DNA of 64,000 nucleotides, from positions 496,001-560,000 of the forward strand of contig NZ_QMIK01000003.1 in NCBI RefSeq assembly GCF_003316845.1, given 5' to 3'. This document shows positions 52,794-61,508 of this stretch, one piece after another. The notes under the pieces are model-generated. The model saw only the letters and a list, made by a program, of their open reading frames with translations. It made no database searches and was not told the origin of the DNA. Every line of letters starts with the position of its first letter. The stretch's first letter is position 1. The DNA comes from Cognataquiflexum aquatile (GTDB lineage: Bacteria; Bacteroidota; Bacteroidia; Cytophagales; Cyclobacteriaceae). The position numbers were made by a program, and so were the translations under genes.

Positions 52794-53618
52794 TTGGCCG
52801 TGAATCCAGAAGAAAAAATCAAATCCCTGAGGCTTGCCAAAGGACTTACCCAACAGGAATTGTCAGACCAAAGCGGCATTTCCCTGCGGACCATCCAAAG
52901 AATAGAAAACGGGGATGTCAAACCCAGCCTTTATTCTTTGAAGAAACTATCCGAGGTATTGGAAGTGGATTTGGTTGGCTTTTTTAAGGATTCCGAGAAA
53001 AAAATCAATGTTCCAAATTCTAAACTTTCCAAAACCATGAATGGCTTATTTTCCTCTTTTACCTTGTACAGAATTCCCCTGTTAGGATCGCTTTCGCTTG
53101 TCGGATTGTCTATTTTGTCATTCTTGTTTTGGCCAGATGGAAGACCAAATGAAAGTCAACCATCCCAAAATTATGCCTTTGAAGTAGCCACGGTGAATTG
53201 TGGGTCTGAGACGGAGTGCGATATTGAAGTGACCAAAAAAGATGCTTTGGGGAATATTCTGTGGCAAAAAACCTATGGCGGGACAAGTTATGACAAGGCA
53301 TCCCAAATCCTTCCCACCGAAAATGGCGGCTGTACGGTACTCGGTTCTACCAGTTCGTTTGGCGCAGGAAATTATGACGTGTTGCTCCTGAGTGTCGATG
53401 CATCAGGCGAGCTACTTTGGCAAAAAACGTATGGAGGATTTTTTAATGAATATGGAGAAAAATTTGAAGTCGCGGCTGATGCAAATGGTTATTTGATTGC
53501 TGGCACCCAACAAACTTGTCCCGGTTCAAATGTATCCGCAGATTGCAGGGATTTCATCTGGAGTTTTGAGGTGGACGGAGAGGGGGAAGAAAAGGGAATG
53601 AAGCTGATCGGCGGATAA
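52794..53618 (+). CDS. Membrane-anchored XRE regulator with extracytoplasmic WQKTYGG-repeat domain
   Basis: About 274 residues from a TTG (a GTG at 52800 is the alternative; no ATG is available). Residues 7-62 form an XRE helix-turn-helix (IKSLRLAKGLTQQELSDQSG, ISLRTIQRIENGDVKPSLYS). A single membrane segment spans about 94-113 (IPLLGSLSLVGLSILSFLFW). Beyond it lies a domain with two WQKTYGG repeats 52 residues apart (157, 209) and four cysteines (136, 142, 242, 251). The repeat part resembles secreted propeller proteins. The layout suggests a one-component sensor reading envelope signals directly at DNA. Confidence 0.82.
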   Translation: MAVNPEEKIKSLRLAKGLTQQELSDQSGISLRTIQRIENGDVKPSLYSLKKLSEVLEVDLVGFFKDSEKKINVPNSKLSKTMNGLFSSFTLYRIPLLGSLSLVGLSILSFLFWPDGRPNESQPSQNYAFEVATVNCGSETECDIEVTKKDALGNILWQKTYGGTSYDKASQILPTENGGCTVLGSTSSFGAGNYDVLLLSVDASGELLWQKTYGGFFNEYGEKFEVAADANGYLIAGTQQTCPGSNVSADCRDFIWSFEVDGEGEEKGMKLIGG

Positions 53619-53643
53619 ATCCTTGGTTTTATACTAACAAGAT

Positions 53644-53690
53644 ACCCGGATATTGGAAGCCTCCTCAAGGATGGATTCCAAAATCCGGGT
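53644..53690 (+). terminator. Stem-loop after the XRE sensor gene
   Basis: ACCCGGATATTGGAA pairs with TTCCAAAATCCGGGT around a 17-base loop and is followed by TACATTTTATT. This is a plausible terminator with a weak T tract. Confidence 0.55.
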
Positions 53691-53871
53691 TACATTTTAT
53701 TGAGGAATGGAAAGGCACGGGGTCATTGGAACCAAAAAAACTCATCGATAAGGTTCACGTTTTTAGGCTAATTCGTTTAGCACAAATAATTCTTTTTACT
53801 TGAAAATTCCCTCAGGGCCTTTCGTGATACTTTCGTGAATATTTCGATTTACTTTTATCGGTATTTACAAC

Positions 53872-54579
53872 ATGGTAATTATGAAAAAGGTACTGGTAGT
53901 CGAAGATGACCCTAATATCAGCCAACTCATTCAGATTCATCTCAGGGACCTGGGCTATCAGATTCAGGTGGCTAACAATGGAAAGACCGGATACGATCTT
54001 GCTTCTTCGGGTGCGTTTGACCTGATGATTTTGGATATCATGCTCCCTGAAATGGACGGTCTGAGTATCTGCCAAAAGCTCAGGGCATTGGATAATTTCA
54101 CTCCTATCCTGATGATCACAGCCAAATCCGAAGAAATCGATAAAGTAATGGGATTGGAATCGGGTGCCGATGATTACATCACCAAACCTTTCAAAATCAG
54201 GGAATTTATAGCCAGGGTCAAAGCCATCATGAGAAGGCAGGACCAATTTGTCCTCTTGAGCAACAGGAATGAGGATGCCGTGCGGTTTGAAAATCTGGAA
54301 ATCGACGAAAAAAGGAGAAAAGTCTTATTGAACCAAAAAAGAATTGACCTGACTCCAAAAGAGTTTGATTTGCTGATGCTTCTGGCCAAAAGCCCCGGAA
54401 GAAGTTACAGCAGGTCAGAGCTTTTGGAACTGATCTGGGGATATGATTTCAGTGGCTATGAACACACTGTCAATGCCCACATCAACCGGCTGAGGTCAAA
54501 AATCGAAGTTGATGCCAACAATCCAAACTTTATATTGACAACATGGGGCATCGGTTACCGCTTCAATGACGAATGGTAA
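53872..54579 (+). CDS. OmpR/PhoB-family response regulator
   Basis: 235 residues (an inner ATG at 53881 would give 232). The receiver domain has the acidic pocket (VVEDDPN), phospho-acceptor Asp55 in LMILDIMLPEMDG and the lysine in DDYITKPFKIREFIARVKAI. The C-terminal winged-helix domain has IDLTPKEFDLLMLLAKSPGR, SYSRSELLELIWGYDFSGYE and TTWGIGYRFN. It acts with the histidine kinase encoded immediately downstream; the regulon is unknown. Confidence 0.95.
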   Translation: MVIMKKVLVVEDDPNISQLIQIHLRDLGYQIQVANNGKTGYDLASSGAFDLMILDIMLPEMDGLSICQKLRALDNFTPILMITAKSEEIDKVMGLESGADDYITKPFKIREFIARVKAIMRRQDQFVLLSNRNEDAVRFENLEIDEKRRKVLLNQKRIDLTPKEFDLLMLLAKSPGRSYSRSELLELIWGYDFSGYEHTVNAHINRLRSKIEVDANNPNFILTTWGIGYRFNDEW

Positions 54580-54607
54580 AATCCCCTTAAGAATTAAATT
54601 AGATGGT

Positions 54608-56074
54608 ATGAAAAGTCTATTTTGGAGAATATCCTTGGTTTTTACCTTAGTCATGATGGTGGTAGGCTTTGCGTATATCATGATCACTACAGTCGCATCC
54701 AAAAACTATTTTCTCGAAACCACACAAAAACTGAACGCTTCAGTAGCTGAATACCTGGTCAAAGAAGCGCCGCCTTTCAAAAACGGTAAAGTCAACGAAG
54801 AGGCTTTGGGTGTAATCATGCATTCCATGATGGCTGTCAATCCGAGCATTGAGGTGTTTCTTTTAGATCCTGAAGGGGAAATACTTTCCTTTGTGGTATT
54901 GGATTCCAAGGTCAAGCTCAAAAGGGTAGATGTCAAACCTGTAAAGGAGTTCATCGCATCCGGCGGTTCCAGGTTTGTTCTCGGAGATGACCCAAGGGCA
55001 AATGGGTATCAGACCATTTTTTCTGCGACAGAGGTCATCGAAGATGGCAGACTTTTGGGGTATGTCTACATCACTTTGGCAAGCGAAAAATTTGAAGAAG
55101 TAGCAGCAGGTCTATTGGGAAGTTATTGGCTCAAATTGACACTGAATTCTTTCTTGATCACGATGGTCATTTCATTGATCATTTCTTTGTTGCTGACGGC
55201 GCTGTTGACAAAGAACCTCCGGGAAATAGTCAAAACGGTAGGTAAGTTTAAAGATGGAGACCTTCAGGTAAGAATTCCCCAGATGAAAGCCAATTCTGAA
55301 CTTTCCGTACTCGCCTCTACTTTCAACCAAATGGCAGACAATATTCTGCACAATATGGAGGAGCTCAAAAAAGTGGACAGCCTGAGGAGGGAATTGATCG
55401 CCAATGTATCCCATGACCTCCGCAATCCTTTGGCTGTGATCAACGGATACGTCGAAACCATGATGATCAAGGGTGATCAGCTTACTGAATCCGAAAGAGA
55501 GCAATACCTGAAAATCATCTCCGATTCCTCAGAAAGGCTCACCAAACTGGTAGCGGATTTGTTTGAACTCTCCAAACTGGAATCCGGTCAGATGCAGTTA
55601 AAATTGGAGCCGTTCAGAATCCAGGAATTGCTTTTTGATGCCTGTCTTAAATTTGAACTTTTGGCCAAAGCCAAAAAAATAGACCTTGTCGCAGACATTT
55701 CCCCTTCCCTCCCTGTGGTGAAAGCAGATCTATATTTATTGGACAGGGTTATTCAAAACCTGATTGATAACGCCGTCAAATATTCTCCAGAAAACGGACA
55801 GATAATCCTCAAAGCATTTTATTGCCAGACCACTTACAAAGTCTGTGTCAGTATCAAAAACACCGGTTCGGGAATTCCCCAAAAAGACTTGGCCTCACTC
55901 TTTGAGAGGTATTATATGGTGGACAGGGATAAAAAAGGAATCGAAGGGTCAGGTTTGGGTTTGGCAATTGTCAAAAAAATATTGGAAGTCCACGATTCAA
56001 ACATCCAGGTCTTTTCTGATTCTTCCACATTTACCGAATTCGTTTTTGAACTTGATCCCATGAGGACCAATTAA
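54608..56074 (+). CDS. Sensor histidine kinase with HAMP domain
   Basis: 488 residues from ATG 54608; an in-frame ATG at 54566 would overlap the regulator by 14 bases and is possible. Membrane segments lie at about 10-28 and 177-200 with a roughly 145-residue periplasmic sensor between, then HAMP (about 201-253). HisKA has His269 in ANVSHDLRNPLAVINGY. The ATPase domain has N box NLIDNAVKYSPENGQ, then GSGIPQKDLASLFERYY and GSGLGLAIVKKIL. It phosphorylates the OmpR-type partner upstream. Confidence 0.94.
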   Translation: MKSLFWRISLVFTLVMMVVGFAYIMITTVASKNYFLETTQKLNASVAEYLVKEAPPFKNGKVNEEALGVIMHSMMAVNPSIEVFLLDPEGEILSFVVLDSKVKLKRVDVKPVKEFIASGGSRFVLGDDPRANGYQTIFSATEVIEDGRLLGYVYITLASEKFEEVAAGLLGSYWLKLTLNSFLITMVISLIISLLLTALLTKNLREIVKTVGKFKDGDLQVRIPQMKANSELSVLASTFNQMADNILHNMEELKKVDSLRRELIANVSHDLRNPLAVINGYVETMMIKGDQLTESEREQYLKIISDSSERLTKLVADLFELSKLESGQMQLKLEPFRIQELLFDACLKFELLAKAKKIDLVADISPSLPVVKADLYLLDRVIQNLIDNAVKYSPENGQIILKAFYCQTTYKVCVSIKNTGSGIPQKDLASLFERYYMVDRDKKGIEGSGLGLAIVKKILEVHDSNIQVFSDSSTFTEFVFELDPMRTN

Positions 56075-56221
56075 AGGGAAAGGTTTTTAAAAGGCTTTAG
56101 GAATTATGAAACTTGGACTCTAACATGGATTCTTTACCATTCTTGAATGTAGGATTCCATTTTAAGCTAACCTGTTATAGGGCTGAAAAGAAATTACCTG
56201 ACTTAAGCCCCTTCTTGAGAT

Positions 56222-56258
56222 AAAAAAAGGGAGATGAATCTTCATCCCCCGTTTTTTA
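56222..56258 (+). terminator. Terminator after the two-component pair
   Basis: AAAAAAAGGGAGATGAA pairs with TTCATCCCCCGTTTTTT around a two-base loop, with a bulged base in the stem. It lies about 150 bases past the kinase stop. Confidence 0.55.
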
Positions 56259-56355
56259 TAATAAATAGACCAAACAAAATGTTACATGTGCATCCGCATT
56301 GTTGAACGTCCCCGACTAATTCCGAAATTTTCTACTATAAAACTGAACTCCATAT

Positions 56356-56531
56356 GTTTGAGGTGGGGAGGAATGACGGCGGACCGGGCCGGCCCAGGCC
56401 TTGTGCGCGGATAGGATTCTGCCGTCTTGGCTTTTTTGGCTACTTTTTTTGCTAAGAAAAAAAGTAGCTGTAAAATTGATTGACCGATTTCCTGAAGCCC
56501 CAAGAAAATCTTTATAGTTAATTTTGTTACG
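56356..56531. repeat. Long dispersed intergenic repeat, copy 1
   Basis: The element starts GTTTGAGGTGGGGAGGAATG, has a GC-rich core (GGCCGGCCCAGGCCTTGTG), then a hairpin GCTACTTTTTTT-GCTAAG-AAAAAAAGTAGC, and ends in an AT-rich arm (GACCGATTT, AAGAAAATCTTTATAG). A second copy is at 62293-62513. An open frame crosses it on the minus strand but changes between copies, so it is not treated as a gene. Confidence 0.8.
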
Positions 56532-56558
56532 TGCATTCATGCGAATACTCATAAAATT

Positions 56559-57002
56559 TTATTCCAATAATGCATTTCCAAAAGGAATGGCTGCGGCTCC
56601 GCACCAGATGATACCGTGTGTAAACTTATCGTCTTTATTGCCCTGAAGTTCATAAAAATGAGCCCCCGGCCTGTTTGCCAATCCCAACAACTGGAAACTC
56701 CCGCTTTCATTCAGCCTCAAAGAAGAGGAGGTAGACAGGTAGACAGTGACCGTACCGGTAGAAAACTTGGTAGTGAAATTGTCACTCAGAGAAATGTAAA
56801 ATTTTCCCGCCTGATCCCTTACAAGTTGGACAGTTCCCCTTGTCCCTGCGCCGCTCTGGTTTGATAAGGTGCCGCTCTTGAGCACTTCAAGAGGGCCGGT
56901 TACCTCAACCATGTCATCATCCATCGGAATTTCTTCCGACATGTTTTCGCAGGACAGCAGAAAGGCCGTCATCAATACTAAAATCATACTTAAGTTTTTC
57001 AT
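56559..57002 (-). CDS. DM13-like domain lipoprotein (paralogue A)
   Basis: 147 residues. Lipobox in FLLSCENMSEE, then an acidic linker and one DM13-like domain: LKSGTLSNQSGAGTRGTVQL, LSDNFTTKFSTGTVTVYLST, FTHGIIWCGAAAIPFGNALL. DM13 domains are predicted cytochrome-like or redox modules with an invariant cysteine (here in IIWCG). It has the same length and layout as the protein encoded at 58590-59033. It lies 11 bases after the Crp/Fnr gene. Confidence 0.82.
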   Translation of the reverse strand: MKNLSMILVLMTAFLLSCENMSEEIPMDDDMVEVTGPLEVLKSGTLSNQSGAGTRGTVQLVRDQAGKFYISLSDNFTTKFSTGTVTVYLSTSSSLRLNESGSFQLLGLANRPGAHFYELQGNKDDKFTHGIIWCGAAAIPFGNALLE

Positions 57003-57013
57003 GTTGATATAGT

Positions 57014-57676
57014 TTAATGGTGAATATTTGACAGGCTTCTAAAAAGAATCCGGTCTCTTGAATAAATGATTTTCTTTTTGGTTTTAAGTTCATTCATGAC
57101 TGTAGTCACGGTTTGCCGGCTGGTATCGGCGAGTTTTGCAATGTCTTCATGGGACAGCCAAATTTTTAGCAAAGTTTCATCTCCAAATTTCTGACCTGCT
57201 TTTTGGGCAAGGTCCAGGAGAGTTTCCTTAATGCGGTAAGCCGCATCTTTGTTCAAAAGCCTTTTGTGCCGGAGATTTAATTTTTTAAAATCCTCCAAAA
57301 TAAGCGCTGATAGACCTGCAACCGAATTGGGATAGGTCTCCAAATTGATTTCGGAGAGTTTGATATAATGGACTTCGGTATCATCAGATAGGGTGATGGC
57401 AGAATTATTAAAATGTATTTCAGGATGGAATAAGGCGTCCCATTCACCAAAAATCTCTCCTTCAGTTTTGATGGCATGGATTACCTGTTCACCGGACTCA
57501 GCCAATTCACACAGCTTCACAGAACCGCTTTTTACCATAAAAAGCTTGTTTGCCAAATCTCCCTGCCGGTATACTGTCTGGAATTTCCCCAGTTTCTTAA
57601 AGGGCAGAAACATCAATCCTGTTGGAAAGTCCTTTTTCCCGGAGGTATAATCGGATAATAAATTGATGTGATTCAT
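57014..57676 (-). CDS. Crp/Fnr-family transcriptional regulator
   Basis: 220 residues. The cyclic-nucleotide-binding-type beta-roll has VYRQGDLANKLFMVKSGSVK, LCELAESGEQVIHAIKTEGE and IFGEWDALF. The C-terminal helix-turn-helix is HEDIAKLADTSRQTVTTVMN followed by KKIIYSRDRILFRS. No Fnr-type cysteine cluster is evident. It overlaps the barrel gene by four bases (ATGA) and is followed by a DM13 gene, so it probably regulates this redox-like operon. Confidence 0.92.
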   Translation of the reverse strand: MNHINLLSDYTSGKKDFPTGLMFLPFKKLGKFQTVYRQGDLANKLFMVKSGSVKLCELAESGEQVIHAIKTEGEIFGEWDALFHPEIHFNNSAITLSDDTEVHYIKLSEINLETYPNSVAGLSALILEDFKKLNLRHKRLLNKDAAYRIKETLLDLAQKAGQKFGDETLLKIWLSHEDIAKLADTSRQTVTTVMNELKTKKKIIYSRDRILFRSLSNIHH

Positions 57677-58542
57677 TCTGTCGGAGGTTTGAGGTTATAA
57701 AAGACACCCAATCCAAAGACACCGCCTGAATAGATGTTTTTTCTATCAAACAGGAGGTCATTGAAATTGCGGTAAGTTAGACTCAGGTGGAATTCTTTGT
57801 AGACCGGGGCGCTAAGACCCAAACTGTAACTTGTGTATTCCGTGCCGTCCCCTCTTACAAAATCAGTCACTTCGGTAATCTCGTCAACGGAAGTAAGTCC
57901 GTTCATCCGGACATTGAACCAAACTTTGTCGGCAATCTTATAACCCAATTCCACCCCAACAGCAAACTGATCGCTGAATGAAATCCCATCATATTGTGTC
58001 CGATAATTGTATGACCCAAATAAGGATCCATAAAAAGGGATATCCCCCAATGCAAATGAAGTGGCCAATGTAGTCCAGACATTGAATTCCCCGTCTCCGC
58101 TCGGAAGATTGATTCTTTCAAAGTCGTTGACCGTACTGTTGGCAAAATTATTGGCCCTGCCAATCGGGATTTCGGGAGCGACGCTGATGGCCAAGGGAAA
58201 GTATTTCTTGAGCAAGGAATGTTTGAATTCCAGTCTCAGGTCGCCGAGTCCTGAGACAGTTTCGGTAGTTTCAAAACCGTTGAAGTTCTGCAAAGGCAGA
58301 TTGGTGATGATGGTAAATTTGTCAGTCACCCCATATTCCCCATAAAAGACGATGCTTTGCTGGTGAAATCTGTTGGTAACGAGCCTTTCGCCATCAAGGG
58401 TGAAGTAATCCTTGGAATTAAATGACGAAAATGAGGTCTGGAAAAAACCTTCGCCTTTTGTTTTTGTCCATCCACTCTGACCACTTGCTTCCTGTACCAC
58501 AAACACCAATGCCAAAATCTGGAAGAGTTTTATATTTTTCAT
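57673..58542 (-). CDS. Outer-membrane beta-barrel protein (transporter-like)
   Basis: 289 residues from ATG 58542 (MKNIKLFQILALVFVVQEAS, signal cleaved near ASGQ); a longer upstream frame would overlap the DM13 gene and lacks a signal. The body is alternating hydrophobic strands: GFFQTSFSSFNSKDYFTLDG, GEYGVTDKFTIITNLPLQNF, GLGDLRLEFKHSLLKKYFPL and a final strand SGGVFGLGVFYNLKPPTE. It resembles MetA-pathway or transporter-type barrels of unknown cargo. It lies between the two DM13 lipoprotein genes with the Crp/Fnr gene. Confidence 0.82.
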   Translation of the reverse strand: MKNIKLFQILALVFVVQEASGQSGWTKTKGEGFFQTSFSSFNSKDYFTLDGERLVTNRFHQQSIVFYGEYGVTDKFTIITNLPLQNFNGFETTETVSGLGDLRLEFKHSLLKKYFPLAISVAPEIPIGRANNFANSTVNDFERINLPSGDGEFNVWTTLATSFALGDIPFYGSLFGSYNYRTQYDGISFSDQFAVGVELGYKIADKVWFNVRMNGLTSVDEITEVTDFVRGDGTEYTSYSLGLSAPVYKEFHLSLTYRNFNDLLFDRKNIYSGGVFGLGVFYNLKPPTE

Positions 58543-58589
58543 GATGGGAGAGTTAAGCACCCCGGGTACTCCGGGATGCTGTTGGGTAA

Positions 58590-59033
58590 TTATTGCAACC
58601 TTGCGTTTCCGAATGGAATGCCCACCGATCCGCACCAAAGTATGACATGGGAATATTTCCCTAAATCGGCTCCTGATGGTATTCTGAAGAAGTTTTCACC
58701 TGCATTTCGGACAGGACCTACCAACAATAAATTTGGATTGCCATTTCCCGGATCGGGAGTAAAAGTATCAGAGGTAGAGAGGTAAACCGTCACAGTTCCC
58801 GTAGCCAAGGCTGTCCGGAAAGCATTGTTGAACGCCAAAAAAAACGTTCCTTGTGTATCGGTACCGATAGTGGCTGTACCTGTACTTCCTGCGCCGTTTT
58901 GATCTGTGAAAGTACCGGAACGCTGTACTGAAAGGGTCCCGTTTGGTAATGTAGAATCGATGATTATCGGATCTGTGTCATCGGAACATGCGGCAAAGAT
59001 GACCACCGCTAGAAATAGGATTATTTTTTTCAT
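58590..59033 (-). CDS. DM13-like domain lipoprotein (paralogue B)
   Basis: 147 residues from ATG 59033 (MKKIILFLAVVIFAACSDDT, lipobox AAC). The domain matches paralogue A: VQRSGTFTDQNGAGSTGTAT, FNNAFRTALATGTVTVYLST, YSHVILWCGSVGIPFGNARL, with the cysteine in ILWCG. It is the first gene of the four-gene minus-strand operon DM13-barrel-Crp-DM13. A possible operator palindrome lies just upstream. Confidence 0.83.
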   Translation of the reverse strand: MKKIILFLAVVIFAACSDDTDPIIIDSTLPNGTLSVQRSGTFTDQNGAGSTGTATIGTDTQGTFFLAFNNAFRTALATGTVTVYLSTSDTFTPDPGNGNPNLLLVGPVRNAGENFFRIPSGADLGKYSHVILWCGSVGIPFGNARLQ

Positions 59034-59366
59034 GATAGTTTTGATTTTGTTTTGATCAAAATTGCCCATCAGTTATCACAAAAAAATCACGAAAAAGTAA
59101 AGTTTGAATTTTTCGTTTTCATAAAAGAAAATCCAATTGGGGAAGATCTAAATTCTTGGATGTTTTGTACGGAAAGCACCTATTTTTTTCAATTTTCACT
59201 GAGTGCCATTTTGATAAAAATATATCAAGTTGGAGAAAAAACACTGAAGATCGGATAAATTCTGCTTTCAGTCCCAATTTGTAGCCAAGGGTATATTCAA
59301 TCTCTTTTTCTTTTTTTCAGAATGGAAATAATTAACTTGGAATACCCAAAATAATCTCTCCATCCT
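59034..59366. other. Divergent promoter region with a TTTTGATCAAAA palindrome
   Basis: No gene is seen. The 12-base perfect palindrome TTTTGATCAAAA (59050-59061) lies about 17 bases upstream of the DM13 paralogue B start and could be a site for the Crp/Fnr regulator encoded in that operon. The rest is AT-rich. No exact TAnnTTTG stands near the hydrolase start. Confidence 0.4.
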
Positions 59367-61484
59367 ATGAAGAAACTAGCCTGTTTTTTAATCCTGAGCA
59401 CCTTGTTTGTTGCATGTTCCCAAACTGACTCTTCTCAGGAATCCACTGTAAAATCCCATTATCTTGTCAACCGCGCACCATTGGAGCCCACCCCTTACCT
59501 TGAACTGCCCCTCGGAAGTATCAAGGCCGAAGGTTGGCTGCAGGACCAACTTCAGCGGATGGCCAAAGGACTGACCGGACACCTGGACGAGGTTTACCCC
59601 GAGGTGGTAGGTGCGCGCAATGGATGGCTTGGCGGAGATGGAGATGGATGGGAACGGGGTCCCTATTGGATAGATGGTCTGTTGCCATTGGCTTATATCC
59701 TCGATGATGAACGCCTCAAGGAAAAAGCACAAACCTGGATTGAGTGGACGCTGAACAATCAGGCGGAATCCGGCTACCTTGGACCAATTCCTTTTGAAAC
59801 CGAACCGGAAACCGAAAAAGGAATCCAAAAAGGGCCAAGGGAGGATTGGTGGCCGAAAATGGTCATGCTCAAAGTCCTGCAGCAATACTATCAGGCTACA
59901 GGCGATGAACGGGTAATAGCTGCTTTGACCAAATATTTCCAATACCAATTAAAGACCCTCCCTGAAAAACCGCTGGATTATCTTTCCCTTTGGGCAAACC
60001 GCAGGGCAGGAGATAACCTGATGGTCGTCTATTGGCTGTATAATATCACCGGAGATGCATTCCTGTTGGAATTGGGGGATTTGATTCAGGAACAGACTTT
60101 TCCCTGGCAGCAGATTTTTACCAATGCAGAAAATGCGGTCCAATTTCAGGATATCTGGCATTACAATAAAATCAAGCGCTTTCCTTTTGATCGGGAAGAA
60201 ATCGGGAACCTGACCCTGTCAAAAGTCCCCGGACTGCATACCGTCAATGTCGCCCAAAGCCTCAAGCAGCCGATGGTTTATTTCCAAAAAAGCAAAGACT
60301 CCCAAGCTTTGCCTGCTGTCAAAAAAGCACTTCAAGACCTTCAGCAATATCACGGGCAGGCACAGGGAATGTATGGAGGCGATGAACCCCTGCACGGAAA
60401 TAATCCTGTTCAGGGAGTTGAGTTGTGCTCCATCGCCGAAGAAATGTTTTCTCTGGAAACCATTCTCAAGATAACCGGCGACATGGAATTTGCGGACCTG
60501 CTTGAAAAAATCACCTACAACGCCCTCCCGACTCAGGTTTCGGATGATTACCAGACAAGGCAATATTTCCAAGCCGCCAACCAGGTAGAACTCACCGATC
60601 AGCTTGAAACTTCCTATGAGAAAACCAACCATGAGGGGACGGATTTTGTGTTTGGGGTGCTCTCCGGTTATCCTTGCTGCACGACCAACATGCACCAGTC
60701 TTGGCCAAAATTTGTACAGAACCTATTCTATGCGACGCCGGATGGAGGAGTGGCTGCTTTGCTATATGCCCCGAGCAGCGTAGAAATGACCGTTGGCCAT
60801 GGAGCCACGCTCAAAATCAAAGAAACCACCGGATTTCCTTTTCGTGAAACCATCCATTTCGACATGGAGCTTTCGGAAGAGGCATCTTTCCCTTTTCACC
60901 TCAGGATTCCGGCTTGGTCCCATAATCCCAAAATTGAGGTCAATGGGACCGAAGAGAAATTTGAAGTTACCGGCCAAGTGGCTGTGCTGAATCGGACTTG
61001 GAAGAGTGGTGACAAGGTTACTTTGACCTTGCCTATGGAATTGAAGTACTCAACCTGGTATCGGGACTTGGTTTCTATTGAAAGAGGACCTTTGGTTTTC
61101 AGTTTGAAGATCGAATCTGAAAATAAAATCAAAGACAGAAAAGACCGATTCCGTGCCTTTTGGGAAGTTTTTCCGAAAAGCGATTGGAATTTTGCCCTTG
61201 AAGCCAACACCCTTTCAAACCTGAGCAGCAATATCGAAATCATCGAAAATGACTGGAACGGTGAATTTCCATGGAATCTGGAAAACGCGCCTATCGAGCT
61301 GAGATTAAAAGGTGTTCATATACCGGAATGGAGAACCGTCAAAAGTGCGCCACAGCTCCCGGAAAACCTGCCTAAAAGCATGTCTTTGAATGAAGTAACC
61401 CAAAGGCAAAAGGAGATTACTCTTGTTCCTTATGGCTGCACAACGCTCAGGATCACAGAATTTCCGGTCGTCAAAGTAGAATGA
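59367..61484 (+). CDS. GH127-like beta-L-arabinofuranosidase family lipoprotein
   Basis: 705 residues. The signal ends in a lipobox (LFVACSQTD). It has the (alpha/alpha)6 barrel signature WERGPYWIDGLLPLAYILDD and the metal/active-site residues of the GH127 (DUF1680) type: Glu352 and Cys354 in VELCSIAEEM, with Cys437 and Cys438 in SGYPCCTTNMHQ, where Cys437 would be the nucleophile, plus a possible acid/base near Glu340. A C-terminal beta-domain follows. It likely removes terminal sugars from plant or algal glycans. It is encoded alone, without SusC/SusD genes. Confidence 0.87.
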   Translation: MKKLACFLILSTLFVACSQTDSSQESTVKSHYLVNRAPLEPTPYLELPLGSIKAEGWLQDQLQRMAKGLTGHLDEVYPEVVGARNGWLGGDGDGWERGPYWIDGLLPLAYILDDERLKEKAQTWIEWTLNNQAESGYLGPIPFETEPETEKGIQKGPREDWWPKMVMLKVLQQYYQATGDERVIAALTKYFQYQLKTLPEKPLDYLSLWANRRAGDNLMVVYWLYNITGDAFLLELGDLIQEQTFPWQQIFTNAENAVQFQDIWHYNKIKRFPFDREEIGNLTLSKVPGLHTVNVAQSLKQPMVYFQKSKDSQALPAVKKALQDLQQYHGQAQGMYGGDEPLHGNNPVQGVELCSIAEEMFSLETILKITGDMEFADLLEKITYNALPTQVSDDYQTRQYFQAANQVELTDQLETSYEKTNHEGTDFVFGVLSGYPCCTTNMHQSWPKFVQNLFYATPDGGVAALLYAPSSVEMTVGHGATLKIKETTGFPFRETIHFDMELSEEASFPFHLRIPAWSHNPKIEVNGTEEKFEVTGQVAVLNRTWKSGDKVTLTLPMELKYSTWYRDLVSIERGPLVFSLKIESENKIKDRKDRFRAFWEVFPKSDWNFALEANTLSNLSSNIEIIENDWNGEFPWNLENAPIELRLKGVHIPEWRTVKSAPQLPENLPKSMSLNEVTQRQKEITLVPYGCTTLRITEFPVVKVE

Positions 61485-61508
61485 ACCATGGAATATTGCG
61501 TTTTTGGT

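Noticed and set aside
56282-56552. 78-84 codon frames on the - strand across the dispersed repeat
   Set aside because: They cover the hairpin and GC-rich core of the repeat; the frame is not kept in the second copy at 62.3 kb, so coding is unlikely.
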